DNA of 64,000 nt, taken from assembly GCF_009617585.1 (NCBI RefSeq), contig NZ_WIXI01000041.1:169573-233572 (forward strand), read 5' to 3'. Below are positions 38,308 to 47,313 of this stretch, one piece after another (position 1 is the stretch's first letter; the number at the start of each line of letters is the position of its first letter). Source of the DNA: Endobacterium cereale. GTDB taxonomy: Bacteria; Pseudomonadota; Alphaproteobacteria; Rhizobiales; Rhizobiaceae. The translations under genes and the position numbers were made by a program. A model generated the notes under the pieces. It worked only from the letters and a program-made list of their open reading frames with translations, was not told the origin of the DNA and did no database searches.

Positions 38308-38529
38308 CTAACCAGCAAGATCACTCAGCCCGCGATGCTTAGACATGGCAGTCTCCAGCGCGGGCCGGGTGTCATGGCCCTCTCGATGAAGTGTGATTAT
38401 GATCGCTGCGGCGAGCTCGGCTTCCGGGCTACCTTTTAAGACTTGGTGCGCGTCCAGCCAATGTTGGAAAGCCCCATCGATTGTCTCGAACTCTTTCGGT
38501 CCGAATGCCGTTTCCAGAAACGCGCGCAT
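38308..38529 (-). CDS. Small protein of the MRAFxET family, paralogue 2
   Basis: 73 residues starting MRAFLETAFGPKEFETIDGA. It is clearly related to the protein at 25481-25717 through the MRAF(F/L)ET start, ELAAAI(I/M)I and KHRGLSDL. Function unknown. No EcfG promoter was found for either copy. Confidence 0.65.
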   Translation of the reverse strand: MRAFLETAFGPKEFETIDGAFQHWLDAHQVLKGSPEAELAAAIIITLHREGHDTRPALETAMSKHRGLSDLAG

Positions 38530-38782
38530 AGCCTTCCCCTTCTTTGCGGCGTCGATATGGGAAATGAGGCGTGCGGGGTCAAGACCAATTACAGCCGGTA
38601 ATCGGAGGAGGAACTTTACGGCCCCGATGGCATCTCACGCTGATCTCATTGCAGAAAGGCCTTTCAGAGCCGTGCCCGCGCCAAAATATGCCACCGATTG
38701 ATCGGGAGAGGATAAGTGAAAAGTTCCATGACCAGTAAGCCTGCCCCGGTCATTATCTTGCAAGCTGCGCTATCGGTTTATG

Positions 38783-39490
38783 TCAGGTCACGGTTGTTCG
38801 GTGTTCGAAGCTTTTAACGTAATGATGAGCGCGAATGGCACTCACGAGCTCGGTCGACGTCGGCTTCCCCGCAGTCGTCTTCCAGCGCAGTTCGAACACG
38901 ACTTCCTCGTGATGCGTATCGATCGGACGAATAGCGATAAAACAGGCCTCGGCGCCGGGCGGCAGCGACGGAGCAATGTCAGGGAGCTTGTCGCCCGCCG
39001 GGACTTTTATACCGACCGATCCCTTCTGCTCGCTGGATAACCAAAGACCGAACGCCTTAAGCGGAGAAAGCGTGACAAAAGCGATCGCCGAGGCTATAGC
39101 GCCGACGATCAGCTGCCCACCGCCGAAACACAGACCGACGGCCGTCATCAGCCATAACGTGGCTGCAGTCGTGACGCCCGTCGCGACATCGCCACGCCGG
39201 AGGATCGCACCGCCACCGATGAAGCCAACGCCGGTCAAAATGCCAAGCGGTAATCTCAGCGCGTCCATCGACCCATTCGCTGTCTGACTTGTCGACAAAA
39301 GCAGATTGGCCTGAATCATCGAGATGCACGCCGCCAGCCCGACCAATACCGTGGTCCTGAGGCCTGCTGCATGGCCTCCCCGCTCCCGGTTGATGCCGAT
39401 AAGGACGCCAGCAACCAAAGTGGCGGCAATCCGCAAGCCAATATCCGGCCAAGTGGGTGTGATTGGCATCAGCTCGTCGAAGAATTTCAT
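38783..39490 (-). CDS. MgtC/SapB-family protein, long form
   Basis: 235 residues with the MgtC membrane domain (LIGINRERGGHAAGLRTTVL and LTGVGFIGGGAILRRGDV) plus a C-terminal soluble ACT-like domain ending RAHHYVKSFEHR. Known MgtC proteins support growth or survival at low magnesium or under acid stress; that is family knowledge. Compare the short copy at 5737. Confidence 0.9.
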   Translation of the reverse strand: MKFFDELMPITPTWPDIGLRIAATLVAGVLIGINRERGGHAAGLRTTVLVGLAACISMIQANLLLSTSQTANGSMDALRLPLGILTGVGFIGGGAILRRGDVATGVTTAATLWLMTAVGLCFGGGQLIVGAIASAIAFVTLSPLKAFGLWLSSEQKGSVGIKVPAGDKLPDIAPSLPPGAEACFIAIRPIDTHHEEVVFELRWKTTAGKPTSTELVSAIRAHHYVKSFEHRTTVT

Positions 39491-39556
39491 TGGTGTCGTC
39501 GTTCGGGCTGTGATTGGACAAATGGGCGCCGAGGTGTATCAGCGCCACCGGTTTTA

Positions 39557-39871
39557 TCAATGATGCGCATGGTGCTCGTTACGCTTTCGCGTTGCAGCAG
39601 CTTTCTTCGCCGAGGCGGATCGCTCTTCCTTCGTCCGTGCAGCAGATGCCTGGCCTCCTTTGCGGCCGCCTTTTTCCGAGGACGTATGGCTTTCGGCATG
39701 ACCGCGAACGGAACCGGACTTGTTGCCGCCACCGCTCTCCTTGTTCACGGTCGCCCAAGCCCGCCGTTCGGCCTCTTTCTCCGGGACGCCGCGATCCTCA
39801 TAGCCTTCCTCGACGTGTTCAGCTTTTCGTTTTTGCTTGTCTGTGTAAGCGGACTTGTCGCCACGAGGCAT
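39557..39871 (-). CDS. Basic KGG-type small protein (104 aa)
   Basis: Starts MPRGDKSAYTDKQKRKAEHV, with VPEKEAERRAWATVNKESGG and a Lys/Ala-rich tail (SAKKAAATRKRNEHHAHH). This type is often named plasmid stabilisation protein in rhizobia, without firm evidence. The tail suggests nucleic-acid binding. AGGAG lies 8 bases before the ATG and an EcfG promoter ends 34 bases upstream. Confidence 0.78.
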   Translation of the reverse strand: MPRGDKSAYTDKQKRKAEHVEEGYEDRGVPEKEAERRAWATVNKESGGGNKSGSVRGHAESHTSSEKGGRKGGQASAARTKEERSASAKKAAATRKRNEHHAHH

Positions 39872-39904
39872 GGAACATCTCCTTAAGTTCATCAAACGCA
39901 AAAC

Positions 39905-39930
39905 TAACTGCGAAAGCCATACGAAGTTCC
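39905..39930 (-). promoter_or_regulatory. EcfG-type promoter for the KGG-type gene
   Basis: Minus strand: GGAAC, 17 bases, GTTA. Confidence 0.68.
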
Positions 39931-40037
39931 GCGATGAGAGCCTGAGCAAGCAGGATCAAATGCGATCCTGGGCGCAACAAAAGGACGCCCTAATTTACTT
40001 CGAGACAATTCGCCAGCCAAAGTCAGGAGGAGATCTG

Positions 40038-40286
40038 ATGAGTAAAGAGGAAATCAGCAGACAGGCCTATTCACGTTGGGAGGCGGAGGGCCGGCCGGAT
40101 GGTCAGCATGAGCGTCACTGGCGTGAAGCTGAGGAGGCTACGCAATCGAACGCCCTGCCGCAGTCCTGGTCTTCCGACCATGCTGGAGGGATATCGCCAA
40201 AGACGAAAGTCTCGAAAAGCAAACCGGCAAAGCCAGGCCGCAATGGCGGCAAACCAAAACCTAGCGATCAGGCGAGTGTTATATAG
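40038..40286 (+). CDS. DUF2934-family protein, copy 1
   Basis: 82 residues with the DUF2934 core ISRQAYSRWEAEGRPDGQHE followed by RHWREAEE, and a Lys/Pro/Ser-rich tail. AGGAGGAG precedes the ATG. A second member lies at 48960. Small stress-associated family of unknown function. Confidence 0.82.
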   Translation: MSKEEISRQAYSRWEAEGRPDGQHERHWREAEEATQSNALPQSWSSDHAGGISPKTKVSKSKPAKPGRNGGKPKPSDQASVI

Positions 40287-40305
40287 CCGCAGCGAATTCA
40301 CGAGC

Positions 40306-40337
40306 CATCCGCCCGGCAGCGACATGTCGGGCGGATG
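40306..40337. terminator. Strong hairpin between convergent genes
   Basis: A perfect 10-bp stem CATCCGCCCG/CGGGCGGATG with a 12-base loop. There is no T run, so it may be a bidirectional or Rho-assisted terminator. Confidence 0.45.
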
Positions 40338-40363
40338 CTGGTACAAAGTGGCTTGCCGACAAA

Positions 40364-40576
40364 CTATCGTGAGCTTTCATTCGCGCCGCTGGTCTCGGTG
40401 GGATCATAGTTCAGATCGAAGTCTTTTTCTTTTTTCTGGCCGGGCGGAGTGCGATTGACGGTCGCATCCTCGGATCCCGTCACGACAGTCGGCTTGGCAC
40501 TATGAACGCCAGTGGCCTTCCGGTCCGCTTGCGACGGCGCGTATTGGCCCTTTGCATCATCTTCCGGTTTGCTCAT
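40364..40576 (-). CDS. Small hydrophilic protein (70 aa)
   Basis: MSKPEDDAKGQYAPSQADRK, then a Gly/Pro/Asp-rich low-complexity sequence ending DPTETSGANESSR. GGAGGAGACC precedes the ATG. It starts 27 bases after the SDR stop, so it is likely co-transcribed from the EcfG promoter. Hydrophilin-like composition fits osmotic or desiccation stress, by inference. Confidence 0.65.
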   Translation of the reverse strand: MSKPEDDAKGQYAPSQADRKATGVHSAKPTVVTGSEDATVNRTPPGQKKEKDFDLNYDPTETSGANESSR

Positions 40577-40603
40577 GGTCTCCTCCTGTTGCTGGATTGC
40601 TGA

Positions 40604-41461
40604 TCAGAGAATCGGCTTGCCGCCCGTGACGGCAATGGTCGCGCCGGACACGTAACTGGAGAGCGGATCGGCGAGCATCACATAAGATGTTGCGAGCTCC
40701 GCCGGCTGGCCCGGCCTCTGCATCGGGACCTGCTTGCCAAAGTTCTTCACCTTCTCATCCGGCATGGTCGATGGAATGAGCGGCGTCCAGATCGGGCCGG
40801 GCGCGACAGCGTTCGCACGGATGCCCTTGTCGGCCAGCATCTGTGCAAGGCCTGCCGTAAAGTTCTGGATCGCGCCTTTTGTCGTCGCGTATGCGAGAAG
40901 ATGGGGGCTTGGGCTATCGGCATTGATAGATGCGGTATTGATGATCGAGCTGCCCGGCTTCATGTGGGGAACGGCAGCCTTCGTCAGGTAGAACATCGCG
41001 TGGATGTTCGTCCGGAAAGTCAGCTCCCATTCCTCGTCGCTGATATCGCCAATGTCGGAGAAGCTCGCCTGGTGTGCAGCATTGTTGACAAGGATATCGA
41101 TCCCTCCGAGCTGCGAGACGGCCCTATCGATGATTTCCTTGCAGTGCGGCGCGTACTGGATATCACCCGGGACCAGGATCGCCTTGCGGCCGGCCTTCTC
41201 GACCCAGGCCTTGGTCTCCTCGGCATCTTCGTCTTCGTCCAGATAGGAGATCAGGACATCGGCGCCTTCGCGCGCATAGGCGATGGCAACGGCCCGGCCG
41301 ATCCCGCTATCGCCACCGGTAATGACTGCCTTCTTGCCGGCAAGGCGCCCTGAACCTTTGTAGGTTTCTTCGCCGTGATCCGGCAGCGGCGACATGGCAC
41401 GTGTTGAGCCGGGCATTGGCTGACGAGGGGTATCAAACGGGGGAGTCGGGTAGTTCGTCAT
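40604..41461 (-). CDS. SDR-family oxidoreductase
   Basis: A 285-residue short-chain dehydrogenase of the YhdF/YghA general-stress type. The nucleotide-binding motif is ITGGDSGIGRAVAIAYAREG; NNAAHQ, IINTASINAD (Ser) and YATTKGAIQ (Tyr and Lys) form the catalytic set. The proline-rich N-terminal extension is typical of this subgroup. An EcfG-type promoter with 18-base spacer lies about 115 bases upstream. Substrate unknown. Confidence 0.9.
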   Translation of the reverse strand: MTNYPTPPFDTPRQPMPGSTRAMSPLPDHGEETYKGSGRLAGKKAVITGGDSGIGRAVAIAYAREGADVLISYLDEDEDAEETKAWVEKAGRKAILVPGDIQYAPHCKEIIDRAVSQLGGIDILVNNAAHQASFSDIGDISDEEWELTFRTNIHAMFYLTKAAVPHMKPGSSIINTASINADSPSPHLLAYATTKGAIQNFTAGLAQMLADKGIRANAVAPGPIWTPLIPSTMPDEKVKNFGKQVPMQRPGQPAELATSYVMLADPLSSYVSGATIAVTGGKPIL

Positions 41462-41574
41462 CGCTTTTCCTTCCTGTAAGCACCTTCCAATCGTAACCGG
41501 CGATCAGCACTCTTAGTCCGGCGTTTGAAATGGCGTGATCGCGGACGGGTCGCAGACCCGTTTCAGAATGTGGA

Positions 41575-41601
41575 AAACCGACGGCGCAAGCGGAATGTTC
41601 C
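41575..41601 (-). promoter_or_regulatory. EcfG-type promoter for the SDR gene (18-base spacer)
   Basis: Minus strand: GGAAC, 18 bases, GTTT; farther from the gene (114 bases) than the other sites. Confidence 0.5.
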
Positions 41602-41677
41602 AAGCGTCTTCAAAGAGGCCGTGACATAACCGGGAAGCGTCCTAAATTATTGGCCGAAACGTGTTTTCGGACAACGA

Positions 41678-42040
41678 ATGGAGGACCCGGTGACAACACG
41701 CATCCTGATCGTCGACGACGAGCCTCTAATCGCGCTGACCGCGGTCGATATGGTGGAGGCGCTGGGATACGAGGCAATCGAAGCGCATTCGGGAGCCGAG
41801 GCCCTCGAAATCCTTGTCAATGGGCAGAAGATCGACCTGTTGATCACAGACCATTCGATGCCCGGGATGTCAGGCGCAGACCTGGTGCGTGAGGCGCGTC
41901 TGATCAAACCTGAACTCGCCGTCATGGTCTCCACCGGCTATGCGGAATTGCCAGAAGGGTTTGAGGAGGGGACACAGTTCCTCAGCAAGCCTTATTCCGA
42001 GCTCGATCTGTCTGCGAAAATCGAGGCGGCTATTCGCTAG
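41678..42040 (+). CDS. Single-domain response regulator
   Basis: A 120-residue receiver: RILIVDDEPLIALTAVDMVE, LLITDHSMPGMSG and LSKPYSE. GGAGG overlaps the first ATG, so the GTG at 41690 may be the true start. There is no output domain and no adjacent kinase. Confidence 0.87.
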   Translation: MEDPVTTRILIVDDEPLIALTAVDMVEALGYEAIEAHSGAEALEILVNGQKIDLLITDHSMPGMSGADLVREARLIKPELAVMVSTGYAELPEGFEEGTQFLSKPYSELDLSAKIEAAIR

Positions 42041-42089
42041 CTTCAGCACAGCAGGGAGAGGCAATCGGTCTCTGGCAGCCCCCTCTTCG

Positions 42090-42115
42090 GGAACCTGGCC
42101 GTGAATTGCGGGTTC
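42090..42115 (+). promoter_or_regulatory. EcfG-type promoter for the flavoprotein/VOC pair
   Basis: GGAAC at 42090-42094, 17 bases, GTTC at 42112-42115; 28 bases before the ATG. Confidence 0.75.
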
Positions 42116-42143
42116 AGCCGATGGCTCAAAGTCGGAGAGAACC

Positions 42144-42761
42144 ATGACCCTCAAGGCAATCGCATTCAACGGAACGCTGAAATCATCTGGTGGCGACCCC
42201 TCTTCCACCGATCGTCTGCTCGCATTGATCGCCGACGGACTGAAGAAGCATGGTATCGACACCGATGTCATCCGACTGGCCGACCACAACATTTTGCCCG
42301 GCGTTACCTCGGATGAAGGGGAGGGGGACGCATGGCCGGCCATCCGCGAAAAACTGCTTGCGGCCGATATCCTGATCGTCGGCACGCCAATCTGGATGGG
42401 CCAGACGTCATCGGTCACCAAGCGTGCGCTTGAGCGCATGGATGCTTTCCTTTCGGAAACCGACGATCTGGGTAGGATGGTCTCCTATGGCCGGGTGGCG
42501 GCGGTAGCGGTCGTCGGAAACGAGGACGGTGCCCACAACGTCTCCGCGGACGTCTATCAGGCCCTGAATGATGTCGGCTTCACGATCCCGGCAAACGCCG
42601 TGGCTTACTGGGTCGGCGAGGCAATGGGCAGCACGAATTTCGTGGACCTGAAAGCGGTCCCTGACACCGTCACCACCATGGTCGATATGCTGGTACGCAA
42701 CACGGTTCATCTGGCGGGCTTGCTGAAAGCCAGCCAGTATCCCGGCGAACAGAAGGATTGA
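42144..42761 (+). CDS. NADPH-dependent FMN reductase/flavodoxin-fold protein
   Basis: 205 residues with the FMN_red fold: AIAFNGTLKSSG (phosphate-binding loop), VGTPIWMGQTSSVTKRALER and VVGNEDGAHNVSADV. Likely reduces FMN or quinone-type compounds in the cytoplasm. EcfG promoter directly upstream; the VOC gene follows after 4 bases. Confidence 0.85.
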   Translation: MTLKAIAFNGTLKSSGGDPSSTDRLLALIADGLKKHGIDTDVIRLADHNILPGVTSDEGEGDAWPAIREKLLAADILIVGTPIWMGQTSSVTKRALERMDAFLSETDDLGRMVSYGRVAAVAVVGNEDGAHNVSADVYQALNDVGFTIPANAVAYWVGEAMGSTNFVDLKAVPDTVTTMVDMLVRNTVHLAGLLKASQYPGEQKD

Positions 42762-42765
42762 TCGG

Positions 42766-43223
42766 ATGTCTGGAGGCAAGCCCCGGCTGGTCGGGTTGAA
42801 CCATATCGCGCTCGAGGTTGGCGATATCGAAGAGGCGCTGCACTTTTACGGCAGCATTTTTTTTTCGACCTGAGAGGGTCACACAAGGATGGCGACGGTC
42901 GGGTGGTGATGGCATTTATCGATCTGGGCGATCAGTTCATTGCTCTGAGCCGAGGACGCCATCAGCGTCCGGATCAGGATCGGCATTTCGGTCTTGTCGT
43001 CGATGATCGGAGTGCTGTGCGTGATCTCGCGATCAAAGCGGGCGCCAAAATGCTGGATGGAGATTTTCTCGACTTCCTCGACCCCTGGGGTAACCGGATC
43101 GAGGTGGTCGAGTACGACGATTTGCAGTTCACCAAAGCACCTGATGTTCTGCGCGGCATGGGCCTTCACCTGCCCAAGTCCGAAAAGGCGCTCAAAGAGC
43201 TCCACAGTAAGGGAATGGGCTGA
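42766..43223 (+). pseudogene. VOC/glyoxalase-type gene frameshifted at a T9 tract
   Basis: It begins LVGLNHIALEVGDIEEALHF then YGSIF, typical of vicinal-oxygen-chelate proteins. At 42857-42865 nine T residues shift the frame to a quick stop. With one more T or two fewer, the protein continues DLRGSHKDGDGRVVMAFIDL and ends in DPWGNRIEVVEYDDLQF. So the gene is off as written, but the homopolymer could allow slippage, phase variation or simply be a sequencing error. Confidence 0.75.
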
Positions 43224-43293
43224 GACCTATTCCTGGCCAGTCTTGATCGGCACTTTATCGAAGGTGCGCGTGCGCGTGTGAATAGGAGAATCT

Positions 43294-43536
43294 GTGGTGT
43301 GGAACGTCGAGATTATCGAAGTAGGTGGGAAGTTCATTGTGAGCACCGTCTACAATGCTGACATAAAAGATATGGAGTTCGAGAGCGAGGGCTTTGCGAG
43401 GCTCTATGGGCGGAGCCAGCGTGTACAAGCCGGTCGTTCATCATTTATCTCAGGCTGCCTCCTCTTCGATCGCGAGTTCTTTCAGCAGCGAATGGATTTC
43501 GTCGCCACTCAGCCGGGAAGGGTCGAATCCGCTTGA
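43294..43536 (+). CDS. Small GKFxV-family protein, paralogue 2
   Basis: Begins with tandem GTG codons: VWNVEIIEVGGKFIVSTVYN, then DMEFESEGFARLYGRSQRV. The similarity to 34734-34958 ends near residue 45; the rest runs antisense into the BLUF gene, so the 3' end may have been replaced. Function unknown. Confidence 0.45.
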   Translation: MVWNVEIIEVGGKFIVSTVYNADIKDMEFESEGFARLYGRSQRVQAGRSSFISGCLLFDREFFQQRMDFVATQPGRVESA

Positions 43537-43886
43537 TGCACCAATACCGGCAAACCGCCTCGCGTGGAAGTCCGAGGTGCCGATAAAGCCCATTGCCCAG
43601 TTCGAGAAAGACCGGTGATTGATCGGATCTAGCGCAAGCAACGACACATCCCCGTGGCGCTCGTCTTGCTGTATGCGCTCGAACGCGGCCTCGACCTTGT
43701 CGAGGGGGCCCTCCAGCACCTGGGCAAAGCACCCGGCGTTGAAGAGGAGCGCCCCGGTTATTCCGTCGCGTCGGTTGTTTATCCGGCTCCTAGCTGGATT
43801 TCCTCCACATTCGAGGCGAAGAGCGCTTGATCGTGAGCGATATGGTCGCGGCTGTAATAAACGAGCCGGTACATGCTAACAGCCAT
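43450..43886 (-). pseudogene. BLUF blue-light sensor gene with a frameshift
   Basis: The first part from ATG 43886 reads MAVSMYRLVYYSRDHIAHDQ, with the flavin-contacting Tyr. A shift near 43785-43795 leads into SRINNRRDGITGALLFNAGC and FAQVLEGPLDKVEAAFERIQ (conserved Gln), then WAMGFIGTSDFHARRF. As written the first frame stops early. The full protein would be about 145 residues, a BLUF domain with a short C-terminal extension. The ATG lies 2 bases after the stop of an EAL remnant. Confidence 0.75.
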
Positions 43887-43888
43887 TG

Positions 43889-44158
43889 TTAAATCCTTTT
43901 GTCCAAATCGTTTCCCGCCAGGAAGACAGGGATTTGATCAGTGTCCATCGACCGGCCGGTAAGGTATCCCTGCACGTGCGTGCAACGCTCTCCGCGGATA
44001 CGAGCCAATTGCTCGGCAGTTTCGACGCCCTCGGCCGTGATGGCCATGCCAAGACTGGTGCCGAGACTTTTTTCCGTCTGTACGCAGACGATCAGCAGTT
44101 CCTCACGATCGATCGCAAGGGTGAGAGTGGTTAGCCGGGAACAAAGCTCGCCGAGCAA
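43889..44158 (-). pseudogene. C-terminal remnant of an EAL phosphodiesterase
   Basis: The sequence [20 protein letters not shown] and then [17 protein letters not shown] are EAL-domain end motifs of c-di-GMP phosphodiesterases. The rest of the domain is missing upstream, so it is catalytically dead. It is positioned directly before the BLUF gene. Confidence 0.75.
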
Positions 44159-44163
44159 GGTTC
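44138..44163 (+). promoter_or_regulatory. EcfG-type promoter upstream of the alcohol dehydrogenase gene
   Basis: GGAAC at 44138-44142, 17 bases, GTTC at 44160-44163. The gene begins 183 bases later, so the leader is long. It overlaps the EAL remnant on the other strand. Confidence 0.55.
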
Positions 44164-44345
44164 AGCTTTCGAGATCGCGGCTGTGTCAACCGGACGCGAC
44201 AGGGATGGTGGACGCATCGGTTTTTCCGGTTTCTCGATGCGGGCAACGAAGCGCCAGGCGAGCACCCAACCTGTCCAGCTGCGGTCTTGTCACTCGCGGC
44301 TGTTCATTCGTTCAGCCGTCACGTTCAATCGACGAGGAGACCTTT

Positions 44346-45509
44346 ATGAAAGCTCTAACCTGGCATGGTAGTGGAGACATTCGCTGCGAATCCGTAGACG
44401 ATCCGATTATTCAGGACGATCGTGACGCAATCATCAAAGTGACGAGCTGCGCAATCTGCGGATCAGATCTCCATCTCTACGGTGGATTCGTGCCAGGCAT
44501 GCACGCAGGTGACGTCATGGGGCATGAAACGATGGGTGAGGTCGTCGAGGTGGGACGTGGCAATTCCAAGCTCAAGGTCGGCGATCGTGTCGTGGTGCCA
44601 TTCACGATTTCCTGCGGTGAGTGCCGTCAGTGCAAATGGAGGCATTTCTCGCTTTGCGAACGATCAAACCCTTCGGGCGCTATGCAGGCCAAGCAGATCG
44701 GCTACCCTACCGCCGGACTGTTCGGCTATTCGGAAATGTACGGCCGCTTTCCCGGTGGCCAGGCCCAGTATCTTCGCGTGCCTTACGCCGACGTCGGCCC
44801 GATCAAGGTTCCGGATGGTTTGAGCGACGAGCAGGTCCTGTTCTTGTCGGACATTTTTCCGACAGGCTACATGGCGGCTGAAAATTGCGACATCAAGCAG
44901 GGCCAAACGATCGCCGTATTCGGTTGCGGCCCAGTTGGCCTGTTCGCGATCAAGTCGGCTTTTTTGCTCGGCGCTGAACGCGTGATCGCCATGGACTGTG
45001 TTCCGGAACGGCTGGCCTTAGCGCAGGCCTCGGGTGCGGAAACTCTAGATTATACTGACGAGGACCTCCAGCAGCGGATCCTTGACATGACCAGCGGCAA
45101 AGGTCCGGACGCTGTAATCGAGGCCGTAGGGATGGAGAGCCATGGTGTGGGCGGTATGATGGAGACGATGCAGTCAAAGCTCACATCGACCGAGCGTCCC
45201 TATGCATTGAGCCAGGCGATCCTCGCCTGCAGGCCGGGCGGTACTGTCTCGCTTCCGGGCGTGTTCGTCGGCCCGGCCGTTCCAGCACCGCTCGGAGCAT
45301 TTGTGGGCAAGGGCCTAACGCTGAAAACGGGCCAGACGCATGTGCAGCGCTATCTCGAGCCGCTGATGAACATGATCGCTGAGGGAAAGATCGATCCTTC
45401 ATTCATTATCACCCATCGGATCGGACTTGAGGAAGGGCCGGACGCCTACAAAAAGTTCCGCGACAAGGAAGACGGCTGTGTGAAGGTCGTCATCCGGCCG
45501 AACGGCTGA
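44346..45509 (+). CDS. Zinc-dependent alcohol dehydrogenase
   Basis: A 387-residue MDR-type enzyme close to formaldehyde dehydrogenase-like proteins. Zn motifs: [25 protein letters not shown] and [20 protein letters not shown] (structural cysteines). The cofactor site is [27 protein letters not shown] precedes the ATG. Likely oxidises alcohols or aldehydes under stress. Confidence 0.9.
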   Translation: MKALTWHGSGDIRCESVDDPIIQDDRDAIIKVTSCAICGSDLHLYGGFVPGMHAGDVMGHETMGEVVEVGRGNSKLKVGDRVVVPFTISCGECRQCKWRHFSLCERSNPSGAMQAKQIGYPTAGLFGYSEMYGRFPGGQAQYLRVPYADVGPIKVPDGLSDEQVLFLSDIFPTGYMAAENCDIKQGQTIAVFGCGPVGLFAIKSAFLLGAERVIAMDCVPERLALAQASGAETLDYTDEDLQQRILDMTSGKGPDAVIEAVGMESHGVGGMMETMQSKLTSTERPYALSQAILACRPGGTVSLPGVFVGPAVPAPLGAFVGKGLTLKTGQTHVQRYLEPLMNMIAEGKIDPSFIITHRIGLEEGPDAYKKFRDKEDGCVKVVIRPNG

Positions 45510-45587
45510 CCGCAAGGGCGGTGCGGGGCGAAGATTTCAAGCCAAGGGCGTACCGGTAGAGAACAGATTTCAGAAGGAGAGCCGACT

Positions 45588-45731
45588 ATGACAGATAAGA
45601 AGCCTGACCCAACCAGCGATGCTGCGCGAACTGATCCAAAGGTTGCGGATCGCGAGCGCGAGGAACTCAGAAAAAAAGCTGAACAAGGTTTGAAAGATGC
45701 ATCCGGCGATCTGCCAGAAGACCAGATCTAG
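45588..45731 (+). CDS. Small hydrophilic protein (47 aa)
   Basis: MTDKKPDPTSDAARTDPKVA, then an acidic/basic helix ending GDLPEDQI. AAGGAGAG precedes the ATG with good spacing. Very hydrophilic, similar in style to small stress proteins nearby. No family recognised. Confidence 0.6.
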   Translation: MTDKKPDPTSDAARTDPKVADREREELRKKAEQGLKDASGDLPEDQI

Positions 45732-46183
45732 CATGCACCTGCCACTGCCTTCAGCCGTTATCATCCTTCCGATCAACCCAGACAGAGCCTACGGCCGGCA
45801 ATAGCACCACAACGATCCGCGACACGTTGGATACCTGCAGGGGGCAGACCTCGCCGTCGAGACATCTCGTTCAGCAGCACGAAATTCGACAGCGGATATC
45901 TTCGTTCAGTCCGCCTTTGCAGGAAACACAGTGGGTTCAGTGCCGTTTGGCGGTGACGTGTGTCTCATGAATTGGGCGGGCGCCAGGACGCCCCGTTGGA
46001 AGGCGAGATCGAAGTCTCGGCGGACATCGACGGTCGCCAGACCCGTGCAGTCCAGCGGCGCCTGGGCGCGGGCGGAGCAATCCGGGTGTCGGGGGGATGG
46101 CAGTCGAAACAATCGAATAGTGCTTACGGGGTCAACAATTCGCCGCCGACGTCGCTCCCGATGGTTCTTCAATATTTCGACGA
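45732..46183. other. Intergenic, nothing convincing
   Basis: Frames on both strands lack ribosome sites and recognisable motifs. Confidence 0.3.
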
Positions 46184-46888
46184 CTATGCCCTCCAGTCTC
46201 GTCCGAGTTGTCTCTCATATTCTAGCTCGGGAATGCCATAAGCCTGACCGGCAATATCCTCCAGCTTTTGCCGGTCGCGCACAACGATCAAGCTACGCTC
46301 CGCTTTGATTGCCCCTGTTCCCTCAAGCTTGTGGAGCGCGTCAGTCACGCTTGGACGGCGAACACCAAGCATGAGCGAGAGGAAATCGTGGGTCAGTGGC
46401 AGTTGGTCGCCCAGACGATCCTGGCTCATGAGAACCCAACGTGCCAGACGTGGTTCGATTTCGTAGCGGCTGTTTGCCAAGGCCGTCGCCGCAGCCTGGA
46501 TCAGGAAGACGTGGGCATATTTCAGCAGAATGTCCCGGAGAGAGCGACTGCTGTCGATTGCCGCGCGGAGTACTGAGATCTCGATCCGAAGGGCTGGGCC
46601 GCCGCATTGCATGAAGGCATAGTGAGGTGTGCTGTCGACACCGAGTATTGCCGGGACTGCCGAAAAGCCTTCCAATCCTATGCACCCGACCTCGGTGCGC
46701 TTGGTGCCATCGCCACCAGCGATCTCGGAAGACAATCCGCCCTCGAAAAAGAACACATGGCGGAACGGCTCGTACGAGCCGAACAGCGTTTCCCCTTTGG
46801 TCAACATGACAGTCTCAAAGTGTTGACGCAGGGTCGCTGTGTCGCTTTCTGGAAGCATCGATAAAAGCTTGTTCTTGGTCCAGGCCAT
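46184..46888 (-). CDS. Crp/Fnr-family transcription regulator, copy 2
   Basis: 234 residues from the ATG at 46888 (CGGAG 6 bases upstream). cNMP-like domain with FFFEGGLSSEIAGGDGTKRT and VGCIGLEGFSAVP; winged HTH with THDFLSLMLGVRRPSVTDAL. Clearly related to 35499-36224. Probable stress or redox regulator. Confidence 0.87.
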   Translation of the reverse strand: MAWTKNKLLSMLPESDTATLRQHFETVMLTKGETLFGSYEPFRHVFFFEGGLSSEIAGGDGTKRTEVGCIGLEGFSAVPAILGVDSTPHYAFMQCGGPALRIEISVLRAAIDSSRSLRDILLKYAHVFLIQAAATALANSRYEIEPRLARWVLMSQDRLGDQLPLTHDFLSLMLGVRRPSVTDALHKLEGTGAIKAERSLIVVRDRQKLEDIAGQAYGIPELEYERQLGRDWRA

Positions 46889-47037
46889 TTGGCGCTCCGG
46901 TGTTTGTCCTCGGTTTTCGCTAGCAAATGAATATATGGCAACGCTTGGCAACTTCCACGCTTTGCAAGCTTTGTGACTGGAAGGAAACTTATTCCATCAC
47001 GCGGAGTTCGGTCCGATATCTGCAAAAGGAGAGGTCG

Positions 47038-47274
47038 ATGCCGCGATACTATTTTCACATCCGCAACGGCGAAGATCTCGCCCGGGATCCTGAAGGCGCA
47101 GAATTCGCAACTCTTGATCTAGCCAGAGCTGAAGCCATCAAATCCGCTCGGGAACTATTGTCGCAACGCGTGCTACGTGGAGACCTGGTCAATGGTGAAT
47201 CCTTTGAGTTGACCAGCGATGACGGGGTGGTAGCTGACATTGTCAAGTTCAGGGATGTCATGCGGTTGGCATAG
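47038..47274 (+). CDS. DUF6894-family protein, copy 3
   Basis: 78 residues: MPRYYFHIRNGEDLARDPEG then ARAEAIKSARELLSQRVL. AAAGGAGAGG precedes the ATG at 47038. Function unknown; it lies upstream of the Mn catalase gene but has its own ribosome site. Confidence 0.75.
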   Translation: MPRYYFHIRNGEDLARDPEGAEFATLDLARAEAIKSARELLSQRVLRGDLVNGESFELTSDDGVVADIVKFRDVMRLA

Positions 47275-47313
47275 GACATCCCTCGTACGGTATCGGACAG
47301 GCTCAAAACTTGA

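Noticed and set aside
43941..44345. N-terminal extension of the alcohol dehydrogenase frame
   Set aside because: The extension is antisense to the EAL remnant and low in quality; a ribosome site precedes ATG 44346 where the enzyme family normally begins.
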